A stretch of 64,000 nt of DNA from Hysterangium stoloniferum (taxonomy: Eukaryota > Basidiomycota > Agaricomycetes > Hysterangiales > Hysterangiaceae), in NCBI GenBank assembly GCA_015178975.1, contig WHVD01000015.1:310001-374000 (forward strand). The letters are read 5' to 3'. The notes under the pieces are model-generated. The model was given only the letters and a program-made list of their open reading frames with translations, ran no database searches and had not been told where the DNA came from. Numbering within the stretch: the stretch's first letter is position 1; each line of letters starts with the position of its first letter. Below, one piece after another: positions 25,255 to 36,232 of the stretch. The translations under genes and the position numbers were made by a program.

Positions 25255-25933
25255 ATGGCTCTCAACTGGGTAACGCTTAACGACACACGTCAGCCTGTTC
25301 CGATAGGAGAGGAGCATAATGTAATGGTCATAGGAACAGGTGTCGAAATGGTGCTGAGCGTACCGTCGCAGCAGAGTGGCGGTACTCCTACAAAGCTGAA
25401 GGAGACTGGTGGGATTTGGCTAACAGACCAAAGGGTGTGGATTACATGTTCGATCTGTAATGAGCATTAGTTAATCCGATGGGTCACGTAGCTGATTTTT
25501 GTCCGTGGATTGGGGACAGGACACTCGCCTCTAGATACCTTATCGATCCCGTTAGCGTCGCTGCTGTCAACATCCTTCCAACAACCGACATTCTCCGCCA
25601 ACTACCTGTTGGTCGATATTAAGCCATCGCTTGGGGGTGGATTGACTGAAGGCGCCAAGGCCGAGATACGCCTCAAGGACCAGGGCATGTTCGGTTTCGT
25701 AAGTGCACTTGAGAAGATGCGGGAACGTGCTCTGTTCATGAAGCGAGAGTCTGCTTTAGAAGATGAACTGCGTACGTATACCATTTTGAGTTGTTATGAG
25801 TATTCATTTTTTTGTTTCGTTGGCAGCTTTGTACACTTCCCCTTCCACGGTTGCTAGTTCCTCCGCAACCCCACTTAACATCTCCGCTACCACACGGCCA
25901 CCTGCAGACGCACCCCCCGGATACGATGCATAG
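25255..25933 (+). CDS. WBP2-like GRAM-domain protein with C-terminal PPxY motif
   Basis: CDS is join(25255..25434,25492..25771,25827..25933), 567 nt, 188 aa, two introns. The start MALNWVTLND is conserved-looking for WW-domain-binding protein 2 homologues. The next ~120 residues form a GRAM/PH-like fold (GIWLTDQR, splice, LIFVRG). Then come PLDTLSIPL, LRLKD-type strands and an FGFVSALEKMRERA helix. The tail is Ser/Thr/Pro-rich and ends PPGYDA, a PPxY ligand for WW domains of Nedd4/Rsp5-type ubiquitin ligases. The role as an adaptor is known for animal WBP2 and inferred here. The open frame extends upstream to 25174, but the Met at 25255 fits the family N-terminus. Confidence 0.83.
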
Positions 25934-26335
25934 ATGTATATCAGTAATTTGTAGTAGTTTTGTACTGTTTCAATTCATTGTTAACTTATTGATTGAGAAT
26001 CCAATAAACAGGAAAGCAACAGACACAAGTTTGTCCATTTGTTTTGATAGATAACACAAGTCTGAAGTCTGACATTCCCCATTTTAACAGCAATTTTAAC
26101 CTGTGCTTTGCCTCATTTTGCGTGATTTTAATTCAGATATAATATATTTATTTTGGAGCACACTTTTATAGCAAAAATTTCATAAACGGAAAATTATAAA
26201 CTGTACTATGCTTTTCCCTCTAGTCTCCTGGCGCGAGGCAGTCGATACATAAGGGTGTCCAGAGGGCAGCTATGTAGGCCGCCCGGACCTGTAAACGTTC
26301 GAACGATTTATAAAATAGAAATACATATTACGCGT
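25934..26335. other. AT-rich intergenic stretch before the first GST unit
   Basis: Holds the 3' flank of the WBP2-like gene (AATAAA-type signal near 26003) and ends where similarity to the other GST copies begins, about 26336. No gene was seen. Confidence 0.4.
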
Positions 26336-27690
26336 GCGAGGCGATTATCATTCAAACTGGTAACATCTCGTGATCCTTTTTGTTCAAATATTTGTGGAGT
26401 GATGGTGGAGATTTTTGCACTACAGCTCCACATAGCTGGCAGGGCAGACGAAAAAAAAAATACACGTAGATTCCATAAGACATGAAGGTTGAATGGTAAA
26501 GCTTCAAGTGCCATTTCTGAGTCACATCAGTGCGTCAGAGTAGGACTCTAGCTTAGAGCCAAGCAGCGCTGCCTTCCCTAATCTTTTTCCATGTCCCATT
26601 ATCCCAATGTTGGATCCTTTCTTCCCATTCGTCTGGGATCACTAAATAGATGATCTGAAGCATAGACATGAGTACAAGATCTGCAAACGTTGCTTGTGTC
26701 CCGATGACGAAATCATGATCGGGTCCATTCTTTTCAAGATGTGCAGCTATTTCGCTGAATCCTACGCATTTTGTTGCCAAATATTAGTTGCTTCTTCATC
26801 AAATATTCCGGAATTTTACCTTTCTGCAGCGTCTCCCATGTATCATTCCATTTCTCCGATCCTTTAGGGCAGATTTCTTCTAGTTTTGCCCCAAAATAAG
26901 CTTCTCGGGTCACTCGCCAGTATCTGGACGGAAAATTAGCGAGGGCTTTTGATCAGTAGCAGTAGTACGACAAAAATAAACTCTTACTCCAGGCTTCCAT
27001 CGTTAAGAATATCCATTACCCGGGTAGCCAAAATGGGTCTAATGCTAACGAGGATAGTCTTCGTAGCATAGTCATGAAATACACTCTGTAGAGATTTCGA
27101 TCCCTTCGGAAATAATAAGCCTGGCTCGGGATATTTTTCGTCCAGATACTCGGCAATCTTCCAGGAGTCGGCTATAATAGTAGGTTTCCCATCAGGTGTA
27201 GGATGATTAGGATCCATAATGACGGGGACGGTGTAGAATGGGCTGCCATCTCGCTTGGTGTATGTGGTGATCACACCGATGCGTTGCATGGTAGGTTCGA
27301 TCTCTGGGTATTCTAACCAAACAATTTGAAATGGAAGCTTTTTGAAGTTCAGAGAGAGCCTGAAAGCCAATGTCAGTCAATCTTATATCTGAAGGTATCG
27401 ATTCTCATACCTGGTCTTCAAGCTCATTGCATTCCATGATCCTGTTACTCTGCCTTCACGGCTGGAGATATCATAAAGAGTGATGACTTTGGAGTTTGGC
27501 ATTGTACACCGAGGGATGAAGAGGGAGCTGATCAGTGCTGCCATCTTTATAAGGTTCCTCCAAGCACCCCGATTAAACCGGATTGTTAAGTATATTGCAT
27601 ATGCTGACAAGCAGGGCTTATATTAAAGAGAAGCTATGATTGCGCATCTCGTTAATATTAACCCTTGCTTATACAACAAATGCGTCGTGG
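26336..27690. repeat. Segmental duplication copy 1 (GST unit only)
   Basis: From about 26336, where GATTATCATTCAAACT matches 38648 onward, to about 27690, where AACAAATGCGTCGTGG matches the strip near 39990, this stretch aligns with the GST parts of copies 2 and 3. Beyond 27690 the similarity stops and the sequence becomes AT-rich spacer leading to retroelement remnants. This copy lacks the SUA5 part. Its GST is the most diverged of the three by eye. Confidence 0.75.
26553..27502 (-). CDS. Glutathione S-transferase, Ure2p-like fungal type, copy 1
   Basis: CDS is complement(join(26553..26761,26820..26923,26988..27359,27411..27502)), 777 nt, 258 aa. Exon lengths are 92, 372, 104 and 209 nt, identical in the other two copies. 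The N-terminal thioredoxin-like half has TLYDISSREG, LNFKKLPFQIVWLEYPEIEP, FYTVPVIMDP (the cis-Pro region) and IADSWKIAEYLDEKYP, the conserved glutathione-contact Ser in a DS context. The C-terminal half is all-helical with FVIGTQATFADLVLMSML, the N-capping box of GST proteins. It probably conjugates glutathione to electrophiles in the cytosol. No catalytic residue is obviously lost. The promoter is short and AT-rich. Confidence 0.9.
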
Positions 27691-28060
27691 GAGGGCATGG
27701 GAAAGTGCTGCGCAGGTGTCACGACTGCCGCGAACACCTCAAAATGCCCTCAAATACGCATAAAATAGATATAGTTTTGTATATATTCTCAGAATATATC
27801 AATCTGTCTACTGGGGCTCTGTTAATTTACTTCAAGACTGGGTTTTAATGTTTAAAATTGTGAATTAGCACCTTTTCTAAGAGCATGTATCATTTAAAAT
27901 GGTATTTTGAGTATTACCACTCAAAATATAGCTATGTTTTAGTTTGAAGCCAAAATGTATATTCGTGGCAATTGTCCACTTTTTGCGACACCTCACAGCA
28001 GTTTGCAGCACCCAAACATTGAGATTCAATTTCAGAGTTTGAAAATTTTTCAAGCCTCAA
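27691..28060. other. AT-rich spacer between GST copy 1 and retroelement remnants
   Basis: No gene or repeat was recognised. This is where similarity between GST copy 1 and the other copies ends and the retroelement remnants begin, so it contains a rearrangement breakpoint. Confidence 0.4.
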
Positions 28061-28063
28061 CAG

Positions 28064-28666
28064 TCAACAGCTAAAAGGGAGAAGGGGAGGCTCTAGTCAG
28101 GGGACTGATGATAAGAAATGAGTTAATCTGGGGGCTGACAATAGAGATTGTACTAGTCAGGAGGTCTGACTCTATAAACATAGTGGAGCTTGGCTTCAAC
28201 ATATGTGTTGTGCCCTTGTACAAACTGTTAGGATGCTCTGGTATTTCAAACAGACTGGATGGTACAATAGGAAACAAGGATTAACACTTAGCTCAATCAA
28301 CTGGAGGGCTGAAGTACTAAGAGTTGTGAGGTAAGGGGTCACAGCTTGCCAAAGATGCCTTCAGGTAGGAATAATAGGACTTGAGAACTAAAAGGGGATA
28401 ATATAAGTCAATTTTTGAACTGAGGAAACTGTAGCATACATAAAAGAACTTTATACTACAGGGAGACAGATGATGCAAAGGCTGATCAGAGAAGTGGGAT
28501 GTATACATGGAAATGGGGATGGGGAGTGAACAGAACAGAGATGGGATGGAAAGCTAAGGTGCTATGAAACAAGTGTCAGGGGTGCTGCAGGTGGTGCTAC
28601 CAATAGCAGGACACTGGAGGGTTACAAGGTTAAAACAGCTTGTGGGGGTCTGAAACAATTATGATC
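28064..28666 (-). mobile_element. Truncated LTR, family 3, minus orientation
   Basis: Matches the family-3 solo LTR at 29497-30226 in the same orientation, with the shared blocks GGTCTGACTCTATAAACAT and GTGGAGCTTGGCTTCAAC. The expected first bases TGTTAAGATC are missing and the end is degenerate (TGATCCTTACA). No 5-bp target duplication is evident, so one or both ends are lost. Confidence 0.65.
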
Positions 28667-28884
28667 CTTACAATTTTGTCTCCAATTTTGAATTCTTTTT
28701 ATATTCTCTACTAGTGGACTGATCACCCACTAGGTTTTAAACAATAAAATGCATGCATGCAAATAAATACATTCTCACCATAATGTCCAAGATTAATCAA
28801 CCCATCACTTGCTGAGGCACTGTCTGAAGTGCAATCCCCATGTGGAGCAAGAGAATTGTTCAATGACGGGAGGCTGTTGATGAC

Positions 28885-29106
28885 TTGAATAGTCCTGCTA
28901 CTGATCAGGTGAGTATTACTTATTTACCTTTGAATGCCACAGGCCCTGAACCCATCCCCCCACATGTGGAAAGAGAGGGGAGGAGGGACCATGATGCTGA
29001 GATAGAAGAGGTATTGCAAACTGCCTTGGATTCCTTGATGGCTACTTCTGATGGACACAACCATGCCCCTAGTAGTGAAACCTCAAGTGAATCATTTGAG
29101 AGTGGG
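28885..29106 (+). mobile_element. 3' end of the internal region of another retroelement, plus orientation
   Basis: A 74-codon plus-strand open frame, rich in Ser and acidic residues, runs directly into the LTR starting at 29107. Its position against a plus-oriented LTR with no target duplication at their junction suggests the very end of a pol/integrase gene. No motif is diagnostic, so the call rests on position. Confidence 0.4.
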
Positions 29107-30444
29107 TGTTAGGACTGGACTACCCACTGGGACCCAGAACCTCCATTACTCCCTTTTTGTACAAATCAGTGACTTGAACCCACCTGGAGATCCCAGCTCT
29201 CATGATATGTACATATATGAAATATCCACCCTGATCAGTTGTGGTACCTGGTTATCAGTTAAACTAGTATGTTCCATGTGTACATATGTTCCTGGATTCA
29301 TCTCAGACTTTCCCCAGACTTCACCCTCCCCTGCCCATTCCTCATTTTCCACCTGTTTGTTTGTTTATCCATTCAACTAGGATTGTAGTATGACTTGTCT
29401 ATATAAACTAGACAAATTTGTATTTACAATACAATCAGAAAATCAACTAAGTTACCCCCATATTTTCCATTAGTTAAAATCTCTATTTGTACCCTCTGTT
29501 AAGATCTAAGCTAAAAGGGGAAAAGAGGGTTCTAAGTTGGGGGTCTGATGATATGAAATGAGCTAATCAGGGGGCTGATGATAGAGATCATACTAGTTGG
29601 GAGGTCTGACTCTATAAACATAGTGGAGCTTGGCTTCAACTTATGTGTTGCACCCTCATATGAACTGTCAGGATGCTCCAGTATTTCAAACATAGCAGAT
29701 AGTACAATAGAGACAAATTTCAACTCAGCTGGGGGACCGAAATAATAAGAGTCATGAGGTAAGAGTTTGTGGCTTGCTGAAAATGTCTTCAAAGGTATTA
29801 AGAAGGGAGGAAAAGGACTGACTGAGAACTAATAGGTAATCTATGTCAATTTTCAAACTGAAGAACTGTAGCATACATAAGAGAGATTTACACTACAATG
29901 AGATGGATGACCAGAAGGCTGATCAAGGAAGCAAAGGGTTAGATGGATCATCAGAAGTCAATGATAAGGTGGGGAGACTAAATGTAATATACTAAACAAT
30001 ATTAAAAGAGTCTGAGGTGGCAAGTGAGATGTGTAAAGGGGGGATGGTGATGGGAGAGTAAACAGGATAAAGATGGAATGGAATGTTAGAAAGACTACTA
30101 TAATGAACAAAGTGTCAGGGGAACTGTGAGTGGTGATAACTTAGGTGGGAGTTCCAACAGTGAGACAATGAAAAGGTTTTGAGTCTAAAACAGGTTGTGG
30201 GGGTCTGAAATGACAGGATCCCAACACCCTCAGAACCTGTGGGCCCCCACCTGAGAGTCTTCAGACTTCCCATCACTATCCCTTCATCCTTTTGGACTTC
30301 CTGGAGTTTCCATTTGTCCCTTTTGAAATTGGACATAACAATCTCATGAAGGCACAGCATATAAGCTGAAGCCAAGCCCTACCTGTATACCAGACTATCC
30401 ATGGGTTTTCCACTGGATCCTACTCATAAGCCCAGAGCTTAACA
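29107..30444 (+). mobile_element. LTR, family 2-like, split by a nested family-3 solo LTR
   Basis: Starts TGTTAGGACT at 29107 and ends GCTTAACA at 30444. It contains CAATCAGAAAATCAACTAAG and CATATAAGCTGAAGCCAAG blocks shared with family 2. It is interrupted by the family-3 element at 29497-30226. The 5-bp flanks GTGGG and GGCAC differ, so it is not a clean solo LTR; it may be the 3' LTR of the plus-oriented element to its left. Confidence 0.65.
29497..30226 (-). mobile_element. Solo LTR, family 3, minus orientation, 5-bp target duplication CCCTC
   Basis: Begins TGTTAAGATC and ends GGATCCCAACA. It is flanked by CCCTC at 29492-29496 and 30227-30231. At 730 bp it is the best-defined reference copy of family 3 in the window. 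It is nested inside the plus-oriented LTR 29107-30444 and is therefore younger than that LTR. Confidence 0.88.
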
Positions 30445-31357
30445 GGCACCAGACTTACAAGAGTCTTGTTAATGCCAAAATGTAGAGACTGGATGATTAT
30501 GCTTATACTAAAGTATGTGAAGTCAGAAATTGTCAGAATTTGGAACATAGATACATCCATCAAGTCAGATGAAACCTTATGAGTCTTGAGACCACTGGGG
30601 TTGATTGAGATCTTCAGGAACATCAAGGTGTGGCTTAAGAGCAGGGTTGGAAAAGAGTGCAGATAGAATATCTTGATGTATTTTTTCAATATCCATAATC
30701 ATAACACTGTGCAGGATAGGATAAAAAAGGTAAATAGCTCAGATACATGTGGAAAGTTGCTAAGTTGTGAAAATCACTTCCAGATTATATGAATTCACAA
30801 CAGTGTAGTTGTTTCCCCCTCTTTAGGATAGACATCCCATCATCAAGTCATGGCATCTAGTTTTCAACCAAAGATGTCTGGATTGGAATCAGATAACCAT
30901 GTTGAAAGGGGAGAGGAATTCAGACCAGTAGGCTTGCCAGTAGGTCAAAGGTTTAGTCGTCAAAAAAATATTCCAAATTCTTGTGGTCAGTAATGATGTC
31001 AATCAGAAGTCTGCAACCTTTGGGGTAATGCCATCAATGTTTGCAGGCTTTGAAAATAGCCAGAAGCTCCTTATTGTGGACATTATAATTGAGCTTGGAA
31101 ACTGAAAGTGTCCAGGAAAGAAATGTGACTGGGTGAATTTCTCCATCAGAATCTTGGATGGAAAGAATAGCAGCAATTGCATAGTCAGAAGTATCAGTTT
31201 CTACAATGATCAGAACATCAGGTTTCCAATGAGACAGCATAGGAGTGGAAGTGAAAGCACCCTTCAAGGTTTGAAAAGCTATACAACATTTATCATTCAA
31301 AACCCAAGGGGTTGTTTTGTGAGTGAAATGAGTAAGAGGTATTATAATATCTGAATA
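30445..31357 (-). mobile_element. Ty3/gypsy element A: RNase H and 3' remnant of pol
   Basis: Read on the minus strand, 31034-31414 gives TPWVLNDKC, then a TFTSTPMLSHW-like segment, VETDTSDYAIAAILS (the RNase H DTSD motif) and HPVTFLSWTLS, then NYNVHNKELLAIFKACKH. This is the reverse transcriptase-RNase H region of Ty3/gypsy polyproteins. Further down, TDHKNLEYF-like codons appear near 30990. An integrase core was not recognisable before 30445. The open frame is broken in many places and cannot produce a working protein. Confidence 0.75.
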
Positions 31358-32109
31358 TGTTAGGATCCTCACCCTTTCAGAGCCCCTTGTTTTACCCTTG
31401 TAACCCTTTGGCACCCCACTATCAGTACCCCTGACACCCCACTATCAGTACCCCTGACACCCCACTATCAGTACCCCTGACACCCCACTATCAGTACCCC
31501 TGACACCCCACTATCAGTACCCCTGACACCCCACTATCAGTACCCCTGACACCCCACTATCAGTACCCCTGACACCCCACTATCAGTACCCCTGACACCC
31601 CACTATCAGTACCCCTGACACCCCACTATCAGTACCCCTGACACCCATTTTCCTGTAGATTACCTTTTTGGTCATCCCAACCCATCTCTGTCCTGACACT
31701 CTCCTATCACCAATTCTATGTGTAAAGATTATTTGCCACCTCACAACCTTTAGAATACTTATGCTTCATCATATTTAGTTTTAGTTTGATCCTTGTTCCT
31801 TTTCCTGCTTCTCTTGACCTGTCACAACTTCTTGCTTCCTTGATCAGCCTTCTGATCATTTGTTCCACTTTTATATAAAGACCCTATCATGTATTCTACA
31901 GTTCTTCAGTTCAAATATCAACTTAGATTACCCCATTTGTGTTTAAGCCCCTTTGCTTGCTCCTAATACCCTTGAAGATGTTGTCAGCTAGCCACAACTC
32001 TTATTCCCACAACCCTTAGCATTTCAGCCTTCTGGTTGATTTAGCTAAGTATCATCTTCAGTCCCAAATAATACTACTTGCTCTTCTCAACATACTGGAG
32101 CACCATAAC
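31358..32109 (+). mobile_element. Truncated LTR, family 3, plus orientation, carrying a 23-bp satellite
   Basis: Starts TGTTAGGATCC and follows the reverse complement of 29497-30226: TTTGCCACCTCA, CTTCCTTGATCAGCCTTCTG, CTACAGTTCTTCAGTT. It breaks off at about 32109 within GGAGCACCATAACA, short of the family-3 end AGATCTTAACA. The bases after it resume gypsy element A but skip part of the RT, so an insertion plus deletion is likely. Confidence 0.7.
31413..31648 (+). repeat. Perfect 23-bp tandem repeat, ten units
   Basis: The core ACTATCAGTACCCCTGAC recurs at 31418, 31441, 31464, 31487, 31510, 31533, 31556, 31579, 31602 and 31625, always 23 bp apart and without a mismatch seen. Other family-3 LTRs have a single related unit (near 36860 on the opposite strand). 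The array therefore expanded inside this LTR copy, and its lack of mismatches suggests it is recent. Confidence 0.93.
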
Positions 32110-33446
32110 AATTTGCAATTTACATCAAATGATAGGCATGTTTGAGGTGTAAATCTGGACTTTTTGTGGGGTGTCAAGTATATCCGTAATGAGTAGAAGA
32201 AGATATTTATCTTTCTGTGATATGGCATTGTGGCCTCAGAAATCAACAAAGAGGTGAAGGGATCCATCCTTCTTTTTCACAAAAAGTATGGGTGCTCCAA
32301 ATGGAGACTTGGGGGGAAGGGGGGGGTTAAACCAGGTTCAATATTGTTTTTTTTTTTTAAGTCATAAGGCCTATGAGGTGCAAGCTGGTCAGCCTTCTGC
32401 TTACTGAGAACATCATGATATTTTTCAGAAACTCCTTCCAGGTTGGCATTTAGCTCAGATAATACTGGAGTTGCAAAATGTCCAGATGCTTCATCAACTT
32501 GTAAGCTGACTGGAAAACACTGAGAACCATGCAATTTGCTAGCCCAAAAAATGCAGAAGCATTGATGAGGGAAATCTTTGGAGGTTCAGAGGTTCTGTGA
32601 GAAGCCAGAATTGCTGTTGAGACTGAAGAGGCTCTGGCAGGAATATATGCTGCAGGAGGAATGGAAGTGTTGGGAATCTGGAAAATAATACTGCCCAATA
32701 CCCAGTCCATAAACAGTTTGTATCAGGTGAGCTAGTTGTAGCCTAGAACAACTGAACAGCTAGAGTCCAACTGTGTTACAAAAAATGTAACTGTCTGAGA
32801 TGTTCCACATGGGAACCAGATAGCCATGTCACAAGCTTGAGTAATAGCTGTATTGCTAGTGCCATCAAATAAATGCAAGGAAATTGTGAGTACAGATCAA
32901 AGTGTCAGATTATGTTTCATGATGAATGTTGTATCTACAAAACAGTGCATAAAGCTGGAATCTATGGGGCTCAGAACAATTTCCAAGAAAATTGGAAATA
33001 AGTTTTACAAATAATGAGTCAGGATTAGAAAGAGTGGAAGCATTGAGACAGATAATCTCAAAAACATGGGGAGAGTCAATGCAACCCTCTGTCCACACAG
33101 AGTCCAGAGGGTTGCTTACTCTTTTCTCAACTCTGTAGCAGGTTTTTCCTTAGATATTGTGGTTGTTATAAAGGTAGTTGCCATACAAGCCTTGGAAGAG
33201 TTGGCCTTTACAGTGCAATTGGAATCCTTATGTCCACCTTTTCTGCAGAAGAGGCAGAGGTCATTATCAATGCATTGCTGTTTCTTCTTAGGTGTGAATT
33301 CACTATCAGAACCTAACAAATATGATATGTTGGGTTTCTCAGAAGTTGACTGTTTGCCCTTACTGTTACTGGTAGTGGACTTCTTGTCATTCTTCTAGTC
33401 AGAATTTGATTTGCCAGTATGATTATTGCCAGCATTGCAGTATTGC
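32110..33446 (-). mobile_element. Ty3/gypsy element A: protease, start of RT and CCHC zinc knuckle of gag
   Basis: On the minus strand the order is gag C-terminus with LCLFCRKGGHKDSNC (a CCHC zinc knuckle, about 33200-33260), and a retropepsin-like DSSFMHCFVDT near 32955. Then come HRPYDLK and LTPPF near 32330-32380, which lead into the RT domain of gypsy elements, and finally the KKDGS palm strand near 32270. The order gag-PR-RT-RH is that of Ty3/gypsy. Stops and frameshifts are frequent. The segment ends at the target site of the LTR at 33447. Confidence 0.78.
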
Positions 33447-33830
33447 TGTTAAGATCTGGTATTTCAAACAGAGTGGATAGTATGATAGGAGACAAGGCTC
33501 AACGCTTAGCTCAATCGACCAGAGGGCTGAAGTACTAAGAGTTGTGAGGTAAGGGGGGGTGGCTTGCTGAAGATGCCTTTGAGAGTATTAGGTAGATAAT
33601 AGGACTTGAGAACTAAAAGGGGTAAATCTAAGTTGATTTTTGAACTGAAGAAACTGTAGCATACATGAAAGAACTTTATACTACAGGGAGACAGATGATC
33701 AGAGGGCCAATCAGAGAAGTGAGAGTGATGATGGGTCAAAAGGAAGTAGGAAAATGAATGGGGATACAAACAAGACCAAATACAATATAACAAAGTATAC
33801 TAAAAGGTGTGAGGTGGCAAATGGGATGTA

Positions 33831-35428
33831 CAGTGACTTACAAAATGTATCCAATGTTTTGCAGTTTCAACTTGTATAGTTTATACCCTAGTAGATAAAA
33901 TCATAAAAATCACCAAAATATTTGCCAACATGCTCTATCATGTATAGTCCAAGGCACCATATGGTCATTATGTAATATCCTTATATGGTAACAATATGAA
34001 TATTTTAATAGAGAGGGGTCATTAGATACCTTTTGTAACTGACAGGCTTTTGCATGAAAATCATATGATAATGTTGATTGTTTGCACTTGTTTATATTTT
34101 CAACATGTCATGTGATCATGCTGTGCTAAAGTATAAGTAGAAGGGCTTTCACAGCTAGGATTCTTCTAATTTCAACTATGCATGTCCCCTGCTGCCCAGC
34201 AAGAGATCCTTTCTCTACTTGATGCTGACCATTCTGCCAAACATATTTCAGTTTCCACTGGATATGGCCTTGCTACTATCTCTAGACTTCACTCTAAACA
34301 TTGCTCCCACTTTTTTAAGTCCTCTGGTGGTCGTCCTTCCAAACTTTCTACAGCCAGTATCTGTTTTTCACAATGTCTTATCAGCTCTGGGAAGGCTGAT
34401 ACAGCTGTAGATGCAACAAGGGCACTTTGCACTATCACCAACCAGTCACTCAATTCTCAAACAGTACATTGTGGACTCAAGGCAGCTGGGATGAAGCCTG
34501 TGGTAAAGAAGAAAAGGCTCTTCTTTCTAAGAAGCATAGGAAGGAGAGGATGGACTTTGCTTTGGCACATCAGGATTGGACTGTGGAGGACTGGAAGAAG
34601 GTGGTGTGGTCTGATGAGACAAAAATCAATAGGCTGGGGTCAGATGGTAGGAAGTGGGTGTGGAAAAAGGCAGGGGAGGGCTTGAGTGACAGGCTGGTTG
34701 AGGAAACCCTGAAGTTTGGTGGTGGATCTTTGATGATGTGGGGGTGCATGCTGTGGGGGGGGGATTGGTTATGCATGCAAGATTGATGGAAGGATGGATG
34801 GGGATCTCTACATACAGATTCTGGAGGATGACCTGCAAGCCAGCCTCAGGGATTATGGTAAATCTGCAGATGATGTCATCTTCCAGCAGGATAATGACCC
34901 CAAGCATACCTGCAAGAAGGCCCAGAATTGGTTCCAGGAAAATGGTTTCAGAGTTCTCCCATGGCCAGCACAGTCTCCTGACCTGAATCCCATTGAACAC
35001 TTATGGAATCACCTGAAGAGGAGATTGGCAGGGTATGAGAATGCACCCCAGGGGATGGAAGAGCTTTGGGAGAGAGTGGTGGAGGAATGGTACAAGATTG
35101 ATGCAAAGGTGTGCCAGGATTTGATTGAAAGTATGCCTAGGAGGGTTGCAGATGTATTAAAGGCAAAGGGTGGCTATACCAAGTACTAAATATAAGTAAT
35201 TTCTTGCCAAAAGCCTGTCAGTGACAAAAGGTATCCAATGACCCCTCTCTATTAAAATATTCATATTGTTACCATACATATATGGATATTACATAAAGAC
35301 ATTATGGTGTCTTGGACATGATAAAGTATGTTGGCAAATATTTCGGTGACTTTTACAATTTTATCTACTGGGGTATAAGCTATACAAGTTGAAACTGCAA
35401 AACATTGGATATGTTTTGTAAGTCACTG
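33831..35428 (+). mobile_element. Tc1/mariner-type DNA transposon with long inverted repeats and a broken DDE transposase
   Basis: Both ends start CAGTGACTTACAAAA and are flanked by TA. Inverted repeats extend about 225 bp (33831-34055 versus 35205-35428) with few mismatches. The transposase region, 34182-35189, uses all three plus frames. A helix-turn-helix start with GYGLATISRLHSKH is followed by VVWSDETKIN (first Asp), FQQDNDPKHT (second Asp) and SPDLNPIEHLWNHLKRRL (third acidic residue). It ends GGYTKY at 35189. One frameshift is near 34500 and another near 34765, in a run of seven or more G, so the copy is inactive. Total length is 1598 bp. Confidence 0.93.
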
Positions 35429-35432
35429 TATA

Positions 35433-36232
35433 TGTTATGACCGGAATTTCCACCAGACTCCAGGCACTAATTTATATGTACCCACACCCTATACGCACCA
35501 ATCGTCAGTTTACCAGAAAACCTGCTGGACTCCGTACATCAGACCTGTCCACACTTGACCTTCATTACTTCATGTATCAGTCACCAGAATACCCGCCAGA
35601 CTCTGTCCCTGTCTATCTCCGACCCTGCCCCATGCATCAGTCACTGGACCCCACTCGGAAAACCCAACAGCTCTCTAACTGAGCCCCATTCCCGTTATAG
35701 TCAAATGACCTGTCACAATTTGGACTCCACTCCCACCCTGTTCCCATTATGGTTTCATGACCTGTCATGATTTGGACTCTGCTCCACTCTGTTCCATTCC
35801 TAACACCAAGTTTGGTGTTTATTTATCTCGTTTTATGTTTGCTAATTTCGTTTTCATTATTACTGGATTTGGTATGTTATTCATTCCACAATCTATATAG
35901 TCTGGCAGATGTTGTACATACAATCCAGTCAGAAAATCAGCTTAGATTCCCCCCAGTAATCTTAGTATATTTTCTGCTCTAAATTCCTCTTTGAAACACA
36001 CTGCTCTTACTCATCGGAGCCCACAGGCTCCGACCTGTCTATCACTCAATCCCCGACTTATCTATCTCAACCTCTCGACCCACAAACTCTACCCAGACTC
36101 TCTGGGATTCCCATCCACCTGTTTGAAATTGGACAAGATGATCTCACGAGGGTGCAGCCTATAAGCTGAAGCCAAGTCCTACCGGCTTTCCCACAGGTTT
36201 CTCCGGAAACCCTCTGTGTATGCACCTTAACA
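35433..36232 (+). mobile_element. Solo LTR, family 2, target duplication GTATA
   Basis: Begins TGTTATGACCGGAATT and ends CACCTTAACA. It is flanked by GTATA at 35428-35432 and 36233-36237. The left target copy includes the last base of the Tc1/mariner element, so this LTR landed after the transposon. Inside are the family blocks CAATCCAGTCAGAAAATCAG and ATAAGCTGAAGCCAAGTCC. Confidence 0.9.

Noticed and set aside
29107..30444. Clean solo LTR with target duplication
   Set aside because: The 5-bp flanks do not match. I list it as an LTR of a larger or rearranged element instead.
31413..31648. Regularly spaced identical units as a possible CRISPR array
   Set aside because: The 23-bp units are directly adjacent with no spacers, lie inside an LTR of a fungal genome, and no cas-like gene is present. 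It is a minisatellite.
34182..34685. 167-codon frame as an intact transposase
   Set aside because: It holds only the N-terminal DNA-binding part. The catalytic blocks lie in two other frames, so the transposase is frameshifted.
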